DNA of 64,000 nucleotides, from the NCBI GenBank assembly GCA_947385955.1, contig CANDNA010000003.1, forward strand, positions 1-64,000, given 5' to 3'. A model generated the notes under the pieces. That model had not been told where the DNA came from. It made no database searches and saw nothing but the letters and a program-made list of their open reading frames with translations. The stretch is from an uncultured Clostridia bacterium. Its GTDB lineage: Bacteria > Bacillota > Clostridia > Lachnospirales > Lachnospiraceae. The translations under genes were made by a program, and so were the position numbers. Below, in pieces: positions 8,506 through 17,420 of this stretch. Positions within the stretch are counted from its first letter, which is position 1, and each line of letters opens with the position of its first letter.

Positions 8506-9384
8506 ATGAAATGGCTGTTGGAACAGGGACTTGATTTGGAAATGACAAAGGAGGATATCGGTTTGATTGAGCAGTTTTTTCAGGAATTGCCGGAGAAGGC
8601 ACTGGGGCTGGGGGTTCGGGTATTGCTGGCAATCGTAGTTCTTTTTCTTGGACTGCAGACGATCCGGCTGCTGCGCAGGCTGGTGGAAAAATCCCTGGCC
8701 AGGACCAATGTGGACCGGGGTGTGGCACAGTTTCTGGATTCTCTGATTAAAATTGGCCTGACTTCTCTGCTTTTACTGATGATTGCCATCAGTTTCGGGC
8801 TGGATGCGGCCAGCGTTATGGCGATGCTGGGTTCGGTGGGCGTGGCGTTTGCGCTGGCTATGCAGGGCAGCCTTTCCAACTGTGCCGGGGGTGTGTTAAT
8901 TCTGCTTCAGAAACCTTTTACCATAGGGGATTATATTATAGAAGGCAGCAAGGGGCAGGAAGGAACCGTGATTGAGATACAGCTTTTTTATACAAAGCTG
9001 CGGACGGCGGACGATGTGATTATCACATTGCCAAACGGCTCTCTTGCCAATCACAACATTACCAATTATACCACATTGGAAACACGCCGGATGGATGTGA
9101 CGATAGGGATTTCTTATGACGCCGATTTAAAACTGGCAAAGGAAGTGCTGCTTGGCGTATTGGAGCGGGAAGAGCGGGTATTGCAGAATCTGGATAAGAA
9201 GGTTTTTGTAAAAGATCTGGCTGACAGCGCCGTGCTTTTAAATGTCCGCTGCTTTTTCCTCAACGAAACCTATTGGGACGGAAGAGCGGCAGTACTGGAA
9301 GGATGCAAACTGGCGCTGGACGAAAACGGAATTGCCATTCCCTATCCTCAGTTGGATGTGCATATGAGTGCAGAAAATTCATAG
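8506..9384 (+). CDS. mscS: Small-conductance mechanosensitive channel, MscS family
   Basis: Membrane channel that opens under tension and releases solutes after osmotic downshock. The protein has 292 residues, close to E. coli MscS. Two hydrophobic helices (about 33-52 and 80-100) precede the pore helix with the Gly/Ala pattern MLGSVGVAFALAMQGSLSN, then the beta domain (KPFTIGDYI, ITLPNGSLANHNITNYT) and the C-terminal vestibule. The start is preceded by GACAGG. It lies 39 bases after glgB and is probably the last gene of that transcript. Confidence 0.93.
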   Translation: MKWLLEQGLDLEMTKEDIGLIEQFFQELPEKALGLGVRVLLAIVVLFLGLQTIRLLRRLVEKSLARTNVDRGVAQFLDSLIKIGLTSLLLLMIAISFGLDAASVMAMLGSVGVAFALAMQGSLSNCAGGVLILLQKPFTIGDYIIEGSKGQEGTVIEIQLFYTKLRTADDVIITLPNGSLANHNITNYTTLETRRMDVTIGISYDADLKLAKEVLLGVLEREERVLQNLDKKVFVKDLADSAVLLNVRCFFLNETYWDGRAAVLEGCKLALDENGIAIPYPQLDVHMSAENS

Positions 9385-9432
9385 ATAAGAATTTTCCTGC
9401 ATGAATCGGGCAGGGAAGGTTACTTCCCCTGT

Positions 9433-9476
9433 GCAAAAAAAACCGGATGTTTTCCAAAAGGAAACATCCGGTTTTC
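9433..9476 (-). terminator. Terminator of the tRNA-Thr transcript
   Basis: A strong hairpin (9441-9455 pairing with 9460-9472). On the minus strand it is followed by eight T, so it terminates the tRNA gene. It may also stop read-through from mscS, although the plus-strand T run is short. Confidence 0.85.
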
Positions 9477-9549
9477 AGCCGAAAAAGGGACTCGAACCCT
9501 CGACCCCTTCATTACGAGTGAAGTGCTCTACCGACTGAGCTATTTCGGC
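9477..9549 (-). tRNA. tRNA-Thr (anticodon CGT)
   Basis: Minus-strand cloverleaf of 73 bases. The acceptor stem is GCCGAAA with TTTCGGC, the D arm GCTC/GAGC, the anticodon stem CTTCA/TGAAG with loop CTCGTAA (anticodon CGT, reading ACG), and the T loop TTCGAGT. The 3' CCA is not encoded and must be added by the CCA enzyme. It is a single tRNA unit with its own promoter and terminator. Confidence 0.96.
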
Positions 9550-9569
9550 CTGGTCCGCTGACGTATGTT

Positions 9570-9598
9570 ATTATAAGGGGTATCGGAAAAATTTGCAA
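9570..9598 (-). promoter_or_regulatory. Promoter of tRNA-Thr
   Basis: On the minus strand TTGCAA (9598-9593), 17 bases, TATAAT (9575-9570). The start point falls about 15 bases before the tRNA. Confidence 0.8.
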
Positions 9599-9618
9599 GT
9601 GTTTTTTTCATGGTCATA

Positions 9619-9648
9619 TGGACAGTGTAAAAAGAGTATGTGTATAAT
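9619..9648 (+). promoter_or_regulatory. Promoter of the CAP-domain gene
   Basis: TGGACA (9619-9624), 18 bases, TATAAT (9643-9648). It rules out the upstream in-frame start at 9640, which lies within the -10 region. Confidence 0.7.
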
Positions 9649-9684
9649 AAAAGGGAAAGAACTTGTACGAAGGAGGAGTTGACG

Positions 9685-10296
9685 ATGAGGAGAAACATGA
9701 TGTTGCTGGCCACAGCTTTTCTGATCCTTTTGGGCTGCAGTATGACTGTGTGTGCCCAGCCGGTTACGCTGGAGGATGGTACTGTGTTTGATGCCCAGTA
9801 CTATGCCCAGAACAATCCGGATGTAGCGGCGATACTGGGAATGGATGAAAATGCACTTTATCAGCATTATATCCTGTATGGAAAGGCAGAAGGCAGAATC
9901 GGGGCAGCCCCGGATGTCAGCAGTATGGACTATAACCACCAGGTGATGGAGCTGTGTAATGAGGAACGCAGAGCGGCAGGGACAAGGGATCTTAGTTATG
10001 ACGATGCGCTGGCGCAGGTGGCACAGGTAAGGGCAAAGGAACTGCCGACAGCATTTTCCCATACCCGCCCTGACGGTTCCAGTGCACTGGATATGGTACC
10101 TTTCGGAAATGGGATTCATTATAAAGGGGAAAATATAGCCAGTGGATTCGCTACTCCGGAGAAGGTGATGAACGGCTGGATGAACAGTGAAGGCCACCGG
10201 AAAAACATTATGAATGGAAATTACAGCAGGATCGGCGTGGGATATTACGTGGATGATACAGGCTATCCTTACTGGGTACAGATTTTCGCAGGATAG
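9685..10296 (+). CDS. Secreted CAP (SCP/PR-1-like) domain protein
   Basis: A 203-residue exported protein. AAGGAGG precedes the ATG at 9685. Residues 1-25 are a signal peptide, with LLGC as a poor lipobox or a cut after VCA. A short module follows (FDAQYYAQNNPDVAAILG... YGKAEGR), a repeat type I recognise from surface proteins of gut Clostridia. The C-terminal two thirds is a CAP domain with the usual histidine and glutamate sites in FSHTRPDGSS, GENIA and NSEGHRKNIMN, and the ending YWVQIFAG. Substrates of bacterial CAP proteins are mostly unknown; a cell-surface or envelope role is likely. Confidence 0.9.
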   Translation: MRRNMMLLATAFLILLGCSMTVCAQPVTLEDGTVFDAQYYAQNNPDVAAILGMDENALYQHYILYGKAEGRIGAAPDVSSMDYNHQVMELCNEERRAAGTRDLSYDDALAQVAQVRAKELPTAFSHTRPDGSSALDMVPFGNGIHYKGENIASGFATPEKVMNGWMNSEGHRKNIMNGNYSRIGVGYYVDDTGYPYWVQIFAG

Positions 10297-10382
10297 ACCG
10301 ATTGGTCTGCCCGTTCTGCAGATGTGGCAGGGCTGGGGGAAATACTGTAGTATCCGGCAGATACAGGATGTAAAAAAAGTGA

Positions 10383-10417
10383 AAGGACAGGATTTTTCAG
10401 GATTCTGTCCTTTTTTT
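10383..10417 (+). terminator. Terminator after the CAP-domain gene
   Basis: AAGGACAG (10383-10390) pairs with CTGTCCTT (10405-10412), followed by a run of T to 10417. Confidence 0.8.
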
Positions 10418-10453
10418 GTCTGATAAATTCAGAAAGTCGGAAAACACTTTCAT

Positions 10454-10486
10454 GCATTCCACAGCCATATAGCTGCATTTCAAAGC
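10454..10486 (+). promoter_or_regulatory. Candidate LytTR binding site, 21-bp direct repeat
   Basis: GCATTCCACAGC (10454-10465) and GCATTTCAAAGC (10475-10486) match at 10 of 12 bases with a centre distance of exactly 21 bp, two helical turns. That is the geometry of LytTR-domain binding sites such as those of AgrA. The site ends about 60 bases before the response regulator start, so self-activation is likely. A closely similar repeat lies at 12538-12570. Confidence 0.55.
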
Positions 10487-10545
10487 ATTTCTATGGCGCC
10501 TGCGCACCAGACGTGGTAAACTGTTGCTTTTCAGGAGGTGGTATG

Positions 10546-11256
10546 GTGATTTACATTGCAATCTGCGATGATGAACGGGATATGTTGGATGCGGCCAGGA
10601 AAAAAGTATCGGATTTTTTCCGCAGAAAAAATATGGAAACAGAAATTTTACAGTTTTCATGCGGAGAAGAGTTGCTTGCATATGACAAAACCATTGACAT
10701 TCTGTTTCTGGATATCAGGATGAAAAAGATGGATGGCATGGAAACAGCCAGAAGGCTGCGCAGCCGTAAGTTTAAGGGTTTTCTGATCTTTCTGACCGTC
10801 CTGAAGGAAATGGTGTTCAACGCTTTTGAGGTGCAGGCATTTGATTATCTGGTGAAACCAATCGAAGAAACGAGCTTTGAAAAGACGATGGAACGTCTTT
10901 TGGCTTCCATGCAGACTGTGGGAGAAACCAGTTTACTGGTTCAAAAAGGATATGAAAGCAGCATCATTCCCTTTGATGATATTGTTTTCGCAGAAATTAT
11001 CGACAGGAAGGTGTATCTGCATCTGATCTCATCGGAGGTGATCGACTATTATGACCGGATCGAAAATCTGGAAACCAGACTGGGCAGCAGATTTTTCAGG
11101 TGCCACAGAAGTTTCCTGATTCATTTAAAGTATTTGAAAAGCTATCGAAACGGGACTGCCTGTATGGAAAACGGGAAAGAAATACCGGTCTCACGTTTGC
11201 GGAGCAAAGCGTTTTCCGGTGTGATTTTACAGTATATGAAAGAGTGGAGGCTGTGA
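10546..11256 (+). CDS. LytTR-family response regulator
   Basis: A two-component regulator of 236 residues: a receiver domain (1 to about 120) with phosphorylated D56 in LFLDIRM and the KP motif in FDYLVKP, then a LytTR DNA-binding domain containing FFRCHRSFLIHL. The GTG at 10546 is preferred over the ATG at 10543: AGGAGG (10533-10538) is seven bases before GTG and the N-terminus becomes MIYIAICDDE. The sensor kinase starts one base after the stop. The nearby 21-bp repeats are candidate binding sites. No AgrD-like peptide or AgrB gene was found, so the signal is unknown. Confidence 0.93.
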   Translation: MIYIAICDDERDMLDAARKKVSDFFRRKNMETEILQFSCGEELLAYDKTIDILFLDIRMKKMDGMETARRLRSRKFKGFLIFLTVLKEMVFNAFEVQAFDYLVKPIEETSFEKTMERLLASMQTVGETSLLVQKGYESSIIPFDDIVFAEIIDRKVYLHLISSEVIDYYDRIENLETRLGSRFFRCHRSFLIHLKYLKSYRNGTACMENGKEIPVSRLRSKAFSGVILQYMKEWRL

Positions 11257-11257
11257 A

Positions 11258-12580
11258 TTGATCAATTGTATGGATTTTTTTAATACATATGTGATGGGAA
11301 GCGTTCAGATGCTGACAGGTTTTCATTTTTTTGTGAGATTTCTGAAAAAGGATGGGAAGCCGCTGCAATATCTTTTGTTTGCCATGTTTGGAATTGTCAT
11401 CATGATAACGACTCCGGGAGGCAGCATGGCTGAATTTGCGGCATATGCCCTGGCGCTTACCGGGAGCGGGGTTTTACTCTGTCATGCAGACCAGAAGTCC
11501 GCTGCTTTATATGCAGCGCTGGTTATCGAGATTATGCAGCTCAGTTATGGCATCGTCAATTCCCTGCTGGGTATTTTATACCCGTATATGGTTTCCTTTG
11601 ACCAGACAGCAGTGGGGATTGTATTTATGGCAGCAGGAAATATGGCGGCCCTGCTGTTGGCGGCCTTTTGTTATCATATGGCGTATCGATACTTTTCCTG
11701 TGACGAAACCATAAAAAAGCAATATATACTGATGATTTTAATTCCCGTGCTGCTGTTGTTTTTCATAGGAGAATATATCAGCACGGTGATCTATGGAAAT
11801 CTGAATGTGACAAATGATAAAAGAATTATCATCTGTCCCGGTCATGGTCAGATACTGGCGGTACAGCTTCTGGAACTGGCAAGCCTGTTCTGCATTCTGT
11901 TTGCGTATAAGAAGATGCTGGAAAATTTCCGTCTGAGCACGGAACTGACATTGCTGGAACAGGAGGAGCATTTCCTGAACCGGTATGTGGAGGAAGCCAG
12001 GGCCCGCTATGAGAAAACAAAATCATTCCGGCATGATATAAAAAATCATATGACAGTAGTCAGGGAGCTTTTGGAAAATGGCAAAGCGGAAGAAGCGCTG
12101 GCCTACATCGGAGATATGAAAACCATAACAGAAGCGCTTTCCTTTTCCTGTCATACCAATCATCCGGTGGCTGATGTGCTGTTGGGAAATAAACTGGGAA
12201 TTGCCAGAGGGATGGGGATAGAGGTAAGCTGTTCTGTGTCTCTGCCGTATCCCTGCCTGATACGTGATATGGATTTTGGCATTCTCTTATCCAATGCCCT
12301 GGACAATGCAATCTGTGCCTGTAAAAAGGCAGGGCATGGAAGCGGACGGTATATCCATGTGACAGGATACAGACAGGGGGATTTTGTTTTTCTGGAAATT
12401 GAGAACAGTGTCCGGGAAAAGGTGACATTCAGAAAAGGGACCGGGCTGAAAAATGTAAAAGCAGTGGTGGAAAAATATCATGGCGCTGTGAGCATAAAGA
12501 CAGAGAATCACACATTTATACTCAGTATGTTACTGATCATTCCACAGCATTCGGAAAGCATCCCACAGCAAATCGGTTAA
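11258..12580 (+). CDS. GHKL-type sensor histidine kinase
   Basis: Membrane sensor that pairs with the LytTR regulator. The protein has 440 residues from a TTG at 11258, chosen because GGAGG lies seven bases upstream; the next ATG (11270) is too far from it. About six transmembrane helices fill the first 215 residues. A coiled-coil linker follows, then the phospho-acceptor H259 in FRHDIKNHM, and a HATPase domain with the N box ILLSNALDNAI and a G box GTGLKNVKAVVEKY. The architecture is AgrC/NatK-like. The final codons also contain a 21-bp-spaced direct repeat. Confidence 0.92.
   Translation: MINCMDFFNTYVMGSVQMLTGFHFFVRFLKKDGKPLQYLLFAMFGIVIMITTPGGSMAEFAAYALALTGSGVLLCHADQKSAALYAALVIEIMQLSYGIVNSLLGILYPYMVSFDQTAVGIVFMAAGNMAALLLAAFCYHMAYRYFSCDETIKKQYILMILIPVLLLFFIGEYISTVIYGNLNVTNDKRIIICPGHGQILAVQLLELASLFCILFAYKKMLENFRLSTELTLLEQEEHFLNRYVEEARARYEKTKSFRHDIKNHMTVVRELLENGKAEEALAYIGDMKTITEALSFSCHTNHPVADVLLGNKLGIARGMGIEVSCSVSLPYPCLIRDMDFGILLSNALDNAICACKKAGHGSGRYIHVTGYRQGDFVFLEIENSVREKVTFRKGTGLKNVKAVVEKYHGAVSIKTENHTFILSMLLIIPQHSESIPQQIG
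12538..12570 (+). promoter_or_regulatory. Second candidate LytTR site, inside the kinase 3' end
   Basis: CATTCCACAGCA (12538-12549) and CATCCCACAGCA (12559-12570) match at 11 of 12 bases, again 21 bp apart, and share CATTCCACAGC with the repeat at 10454. A weak -35/-10 pair (TGGTTT at 12584, TATTGC at 12607, 17-base spacer) follows, so the site may activate the gene at 12667. Confidence 0.5.
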
Positions 12581-12666
12581 AAATGGTTTTCCGTTGACGA
12601 AAAGGATATTGCAGGCAGAAGGTTGTAAGAGATACTGCCTGACAAAAATCCAGGGAGGGTAATCCT

Positions 12667-13191
12667 ATGTCGATGGAAATCAGAGAAAGGTACCATTATT
12701 ACAAAACCGATTATGCGGATTCGCTGCGGGCGGAGCCGGAAAAGGGAAAAGAAACAGAACAGGCACAGAAGGATGGAAGTGCATCCGGAAAAACATCCGC
12801 ATTGCAGGATGAATACATCCGCAGTGAAAAATCGGGGACGAAACCCGGCGGCCTGTATCGGGTGGGACGGGATGAAGATGGAAAAAAGAGGATTTTTTAT
12901 GATGATCCGAAAAAATCCGGCGATGGTGACAAAGGCAGACAGGCCGAAGTAAAGTCTGTTTCTTCCGGAAAACCGGAGGAAACATGTACTGTGAATACAG
13001 ACAAAACAGAGCGGGAAATCCGGAAGCTGAAAGAAAAACAGCAGCAGCTCAGACAGCAGCTCAGAGCGGCATCAGGGGATGAAGAAAAGATCAGGGAGCT
13101 TGAGAAAGAGCTGGCCCGGGTGGAGAGTGAATTGAATCAGAAGGACAACGATACCTTCAAAAAGCAGAATGCCGCTGTTTCCTGTTCATAA
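12667..13191 (+). CDS. Hypothetical hydrophilic coiled-coil protein
   Basis: A 174-residue protein with GGGAGGG before its ATG. It begins MSMEIRERYHYYKTDYADS, has a charged low-complexity middle, a short motif GGLYRVGRDEDGKKRIFYDD and a coiled coil at about 110-160 (REIRKLKEKQQQLRQQLR). There is no signal peptide or membrane helix. I do not recognise it. Its position behind the second 21-bp repeat makes it a candidate target of the two-component system. A hairpin (12613-12643, CAGGCAG/CTGCCTG) lies in its leader. Confidence 0.7.
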   Translation: MSMEIRERYHYYKTDYADSLRAEPEKGKETEQAQKDGSASGKTSALQDEYIRSEKSGTKPGGLYRVGRDEDGKKRIFYDDPKKSGDGDKGRQAEVKSVSSGKPEETCTVNTDKTEREIRKLKEKQQQLRQQLRAASGDEEKIRELEKELARVESELNQKDNDTFKKQNAAVSCS

Positions 13192-13244
13192 TCCTGCATC
13201 CTGACAATAACGCATAAACGATACTTTCTGTCAGAAAATGGGGC

Positions 13245-13273
13245 TTGTGATTTGAAAATATGTGTGTTATGAT
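13245..13273 (+). promoter_or_regulatory. Promoter for the 307-residue orphan gene
   Basis: TTGTGA (13245-13250), 17 bases, TATGAT (13268-13273), about 64 bases before the start codon at 13337. Confidence 0.7.
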
Positions 13274-13286
13274 ATATTTATAAATC

Positions 13287-13307
13287 GTAAGTAGTAAGTA
13301 GTAAGTA
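13287..13307 (+). repeat. Triple GTAAGTA tandem repeat in a 5' leader
   Basis: Three perfect, adjacent 7-base copies of GTAAGTA, followed by degenerate continuations (ATAAGAAATAAG). It lies between the -10 box and the ribosome binding site of the next gene, so copy-number change would alter the leader. Confidence 0.8.
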
Positions 13308-13336
13308 ATAAGAAATAAGCGGCAGGAGGGGATTTT

Positions 13337-14260
13337 ATGCGTAAGGAATATACTTTGTCTCAACGGTTTGCGTTGATTGGACTGGACGGACAGTCCGCTT
13401 CCCACAGTTCAGTGGCAAAGCGTGCAGCGGTGCGGGGGATAGCAGCAGCGGTGATTCTGGAACGGTTTTTGTATCAGGAAGAGGAAAATAACGGGCAGGA
13501 TAGAGAGCCGGAAGGGAGGATAAGACAGGAACTGGCTGCGGCACTGGCGAAAATAAAACATCTGAACCAAAAGAAAGCGAAGGAGCTGGAAAAAGAAGTG
13601 GTGCGGCAGTTGGAGGAGGATGGAGTACTGGAAGAAGTACCGGATCTTCTGGGCTGCGATATGACCTATGTGACATCGGGGATTCATCTGACCATGTACC
13701 GCAGTGATGAAAAGATCTGGCTGTCTTTGGTGGAACAGGTAAAGGGTGAGATTCTGGAGGATGGACCTGTTACCCTGGAATGTGTATGTCTGCTGTGGCT
13801 GCTGCGGGAGAGTGGATGTATCCATGAGATTTTCTCCGTCCGGGAGCAGGAGCGGGTACAGGAAAGAATGACGGCGTTGTCTGCCGCGGATCGTTTTTAT
13901 GATTTTTTGTGGAAACAGGAGTTTCACAAAGATATGGAACTGGCGATTCGTTCGTTTTTGAAAGGAAAGCGCAAACTGTTCCGGAATCCCTATCTGGCAG
14001 GGATCAACCTGTTGTTTCCTTTTCTGGACAGGAGACAGTCCATATTTATTGACTTTGTGATATTGGGTACCGATGTGAAACAGCGCAGGCAGGCAGTGGA
14101 GAACTATTTGTCGGAACAGGGACATTATGTGGAAGAAGTACGCAGGGGAAACGAAACTCTGATCCGGATCAACAATATGTATTACCGTATCTGGCCCAAA
14201 ACTGTGGTGGTAGGCCGGGTGCCGGTACAGGGAGCCAGCCTGACGCCGGTTTATCAATAA
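13337..14260 (+). CDS. Hypothetical protein, possibly GPP34-like
   Basis: A 307-residue soluble protein with GGAGGGG before the ATG. The N-terminus (YTLSQRFALIGLDGQSASH... RGIAAAVILERFL) recalls the first helices of GPP34/GOLPH3-like proteins, and the middle is all helical (VTLECVCLLWLLRESG). No catalytic motif, signal or membrane segment is seen. The GPP34 link is only a pattern resemblance and should be taken as weak. It has its own promoter and is followed 36 bases later by a MerR-like gene. Confidence 0.75.
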   Translation: MRKEYTLSQRFALIGLDGQSASHSSVAKRAAVRGIAAAVILERFLYQEEENNGQDREPEGRIRQELAAALAKIKHLNQKKAKELEKEVVRQLEEDGVLEEVPDLLGCDMTYVTSGIHLTMYRSDEKIWLSLVEQVKGEILEDGPVTLECVCLLWLLRESGCIHEIFSVREQERVQERMTALSAADRFYDFLWKQEFHKDMELAIRSFLKGKRKLFRNPYLAGINLLFPFLDRRQSIFIDFVILGTDVKQRRQAVENYLSEQGHYVEEVRRGNETLIRINNMYYRIWPKTVVVGRVPVQGASLTPVYQ

Positions 14261-14296
14261 TACGGTTTTTTACAGAACAAAACAGAGGGATCGGAT

Positions 14297-14554
14297 ATGT
14301 CAAGACAGAGAAGCCTGGAAAAGATTCTTGCTTCCGAATACGTGTCCATCGGCGAACTGGCCAGGCTGACAGGCTGCCGGTACAGTACATTGAAATTCTA
14401 CACGGAGGAAGGGCTGCTGCCTTTTGAGCAGGCAGAAGAAAATCTGACAAGGCGGTACAGAAGGGAAGAAAGTGTAAAGCAGGTGGAATGGATCCGCCGG
14501 CTGCGGCAGGAAGGGAAGTCTGTACCGGAGATTAAAAAAAGAGGAAAGCCATAA
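14297..14554 (+). CDS. Short MerR-like DNA-binding protein
   Basis: An 85-residue protein with a MerR-type winged helix-turn-helix (VSIGELARLTGCRYSTLKFYTEEGLLPF, then RRYRREESVKQVEWIRRLRQEGKSVPEIK). Full MerR regulators have a long dimerisation helix and an effector domain; both are absent. It could act as a minimal dimer or be a truncated regulator. A GAGGGA site precedes it, and the ftsK promoter starts 18 bases after its stop. Confidence 0.8.
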   Translation: MSRQRSLEKILASEYVSIGELARLTGCRYSTLKFYTEEGLLPFEQAEENLTRRYRREESVKQVEWIRRLRQEGKSVPEIKKRGKP

Positions 14555-14571
14555 GCAGAAACCGAATCTCA

Positions 14572-14600
14572 TTGCCACAGAGGGAAAAAAGTGCTATACT
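14572..14600 (+). promoter_or_regulatory. ftsK promoter
   Basis: TTGCCA (14572-14577), 17 bases, TATACT (14595-14600). It overlaps the earliest possible ftsK start (14591), so translation must begin downstream. Confidence 0.8.
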
Positions 14601-14689
14601 CAGAACTGTGCAATTTTGACAGATTCCGGACGGCAGGTTTTTACCGCGGACGGATACAGACAGATTTGATACAGCGGCAGGTGAAAACG

Positions 14690-17395
14690 GTGGCAGCAAG
14701 AAAAGGAAGCGGGAAAAAACAGAATACAGGAAAACAGAAGGGGAAGCAGACTTCCTCCGCAGGGAGGCGCAGCAATCTGCCGGAAAACGGGATCCGTGAT
14801 GAGATTTCACTGATTATCGTGCTGGCATTGGCTGTCCTCCTGTTTTTGTGCAATTTTGGAGTGATTGGGCCTGTGGGAGACGGGATCAGCCATGTTCTGT
14901 TCGGGATATTCGGTATGCTGGCCTATGCGGTACCGGTTCTGATATTTCTGGCCATTGCGTTCAGGCTGGCAAATAAAGGGGAGTGCGTGGCCACCATTAA
15001 GCTGGCGGCAGGCGTGGTGCTGGTGTTTCTGGGCGGCATCGTACTGGATATGACTGGAGGGGCTTCTTCCGGGCTGAATCATTATGAAATCAAGGCATTG
15101 TATGAGCACAGCAGTGAACATAAGCAGGGCGGCGGTGTATTGTTTGGAACGGTTGCCTATCTGCTGGATCATTTTCTGGATAAGACAGGTACGATATTGG
15201 TATTGATTGTCCTGGCGGTGATCTGCATTGTGATCATTACGGAAAAATCGCTGCTTCGGGGCGTCCGGGCAGGCAGCCGCAGGGTATATGAAAGTGCAGT
15301 GGAGGATTCCAACCGGAGAAGAGAGCGGAATGAACGGCGCCGGGAAGAGGAACAGAAGCGCCGGGAGGAGATGCGTTTTTTAAGAGAGCAGGAAGAGCAG
15401 GAAAAAATACTCCGCATGGATAAAAAGGTTTCCGGGGTGATACTGGATACCACACTGGAGAAAGAAAAACCTGGCAGGGAGTCCACGCGCAGGAACGATA
15501 TGCATGAGATTGTTTTAAATGAAGAAGAGACTATGGGGATGGAGCGGATCCGGATCCATACGGCGCAGGAAGAGGAAGGGATACAGGAGACAGCTTCCGT
15601 ACAGCCGCCTGTGCCGATGGCTGAAAAGCCGCCTGTTTTGGAGGCGTCTGTCAGACCTTATCAGCCCGGCAATATGGCAGAGGTATCTTTTTCGGAAGCG
15701 TTTCCGGAAGAAGAGCCGGTTTCCTCTTTTCAGGAGGAGATTTTTGCATCGGAGGAGAAAACGCTGCCTGAGCCTGTAGAAGAGCCGGCCGTATCCGGCC
15801 CGCCGGAGGAGCCGGCAGGGCCAAAAGAGAAAAGGCTACGGAAGGCGTCAGTATCGGAAGCGCCAAAGCAGCCGGAAGGAAGCAGCCGGCCTTCACCGGA
15901 GCCGCCGGGAAGCCCGACAAAGCGTTCCGGGGCGTATCAAAAGCCTCCGCTGAGCCTGCTGAAAAAGGGAAGTACAAAAGGTTTTGGCGATTCGGCAATG
16001 CAGTTAAAGGAAACGGCCCTGCGTCTGCAGCAGACGCTGCAGACGTTTGGGGTTAAGGTGACTGTGACCGACATCAGCCAGGGACCTGCGGTAACCAGAT
16101 ATGAGCTGCAGCCGGAAGCCGGTGTGAAGGTCAGCAAAATTGTCAGCCTGACAGACGATATCAAGCTGAATCTGGCGGCTACGGATATCCGGATCGAAGC
16201 GCCGATTCCGGGCAAGGCGGCAGTGGGGATCGAAGTGCCCAATAAGGAAAACGCTATGGTGGCGCTGCGGGATCTGCTGGAAAGCAGGGAGTTTCAGAGC
16301 TTTCCGGAAAATCTGGCCTTTGCCGTGGGCAAAGATATTGCGGGAAAGACTGTGGTGACCGATATTGCAAAGATGCCTCATATGCTGATTGCCGGCTCTA
16401 CCGGCTCCGGTAAAAGTGTCTGTATCAATACACTGATTATGAGTATTTTATATAAGGCTTCTCCGGATGATGTCAAGATGATTATGGTAGACCCTAAAGT
16501 GGTGGAGCTGAGTGTATACAACGGCATTCCCCATCTGCTGATTCCGGTGGTGACCGATCCCAAAAAGGCAGCCGCTGCTCTTCACTGGGGTGTGGCGGAA
16601 ATGACAGACCGGTACAAAAAGTTTGCTGATTTTAATGTCCGGGATATGAAAGGATATAATAAAAAGGTGGAAGCTATGGCGAAATCGGGAGATGCGCCTG
16701 CAAAGCTGCCCCAGATTGTTATTATTGTGGATGAGCTTGCGGATCTGATGATGGTGGCGCCGGGAGAAGTGGAGGAGTCCATCTGTCGTCTGGCACAGCT
16801 TGCCAGGGCGGCCGGCATTCATCTGATCATTGCCACACAAAGACCCAGTGTGGATGTGATTACCGGGCTGATTAAGGCCAATATGCCCAGCCGGGTGGCG
16901 TTTGCCGTGTCCAGCGGTGTGGATTCCCGTACCATACTGGATATGAACGGTGCGGAAAAACTGCTGGGCAAAGGAGATATGCTGTTTTATCCTCAGGGCT
17001 ATCCCAAGCCGGCCCGTGTACAGGGGGCATTTGTTTCCGATAAGGAAGTGGGGGATGTGGTGGATTTCCTGAAAAATCAGGCCATCGGCAATGTTTACAG
17101 TGAGGATATCCAGGAGCAGATACAGAATATGGGAAGCGCGGCCGGAGGCGGCAGCGGTAGCGGCGGTTCGGATAAAGACGATTATTTCGTGGAGGCGGGC
17201 AGATTTATCATTGATAAGGACAAGGCTTCTATCGGGCTTTTGCAGAGAGCCTTTAAAATCGGCTTTAACCGTGCGGCAAGAATCATGGATCAGTTGTATG
17301 AGGCGGGTGTGGTTGGAGAAGAAGAGGGGACAAAGCCCCGGAAAATTCTGATGAGTATGGAAGAATTTGAACAGTATATAGAGGAATGTATGTAA
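14690..17395 (+). CDS. ftsK: DNA translocase FtsK/SpoIIIE
   Basis: Membrane-anchored ATP-driven pump that moves chromosomal DNA through the division or sporulation septum. The GTG at 14690 is chosen because AGGTG lies six bases before it and earlier starts fall at or near the promoter; the product has 901 residues starting [11 protein letters not shown]. Order: four membrane helices (about 40-190), a charged Pro/Glu-rich linker (about 200-440), then the motor with Walker A GSTGSGKS (569-576), Walker [12 protein letters not shown] and the RecA-like core. The C-terminal gamma winged helix ([24 protein letters not shown]) reads orienting DNA sequences. Confidence 0.96.
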   Translation: MAARKGSGKKQNTGKQKGKQTSSAGRRSNLPENGIRDEISLIIVLALAVLLFLCNFGVIGPVGDGISHVLFGIFGMLAYAVPVLIFLAIAFRLANKGECVATIKLAAGVVLVFLGGIVLDMTGGASSGLNHYEIKALYEHSSEHKQGGGVLFGTVAYLLDHFLDKTGTILVLIVLAVICIVIITEKSLLRGVRAGSRRVYESAVEDSNRRRERNERRREEEQKRREEMRFLREQEEQEKILRMDKKVSGVILDTTLEKEKPGRESTRRNDMHEIVLNEEETMGMERIRIHTAQEEEGIQETASVQPPVPMAEKPPVLEASVRPYQPGNMAEVSFSEAFPEEEPVSSFQEEIFASEEKTLPEPVEEPAVSGPPEEPAGPKEKRLRKASVSEAPKQPEGSSRPSPEPPGSPTKRSGAYQKPPLSLLKKGSTKGFGDSAMQLKETALRLQQTLQTFGVKVTVTDISQGPAVTRYELQPEAGVKVSKIVSLTDDIKLNLAATDIRIEAPIPGKAAVGIEVPNKENAMVALRDLLESREFQSFPENLAFAVGKDIAGKTVVTDIAKMPHMLIAGSTGSGKSVCINTLIMSILYKASPDDVKMIMVDPKVVELSVYNGIPHLLIPVVTDPKKAAAALHWGVAEMTDRYKKFADFNVRDMKGYNKKVEAMAKSGDAPAKLPQIVIIVDELADLMMVAPGEVEESICRLAQLARAAGIHLIIATQRPSVDVITGLIKANMPSRVAFAVSSGVDSRTILDMNGAEKLLGKGDMLFYPQGYPKPARVQGAFVSDKEVGDVVDFLKNQAIGNVYSEDIQEQIQNMGSAAGGGSGSGGSDKDDYFVEAGRFIIDKDKASIGLLQRAFKIGFNRAARIMDQLYEAGVVGEEEGTKPRKILMSMEEFEQYIEECM

Positions 17396-17420
17396 TTGGC
17401 CTGAAAAAGGAGAGAAAAGT

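Noticed and set aside
12613-12643. Hairpin CAGGCAG/CTGCCTG as a terminator after the kinase
   Set aside because: No T run follows; it lies in the leader of the next gene and may be structural or nothing.
10297-12667. Agr-type quorum system (AgrBD) to go with the AgrC/AgrA-like pair
   Set aside because: No AgrB-like membrane protease and no AgrD-like short peptide gene was found on either strand near the pair.
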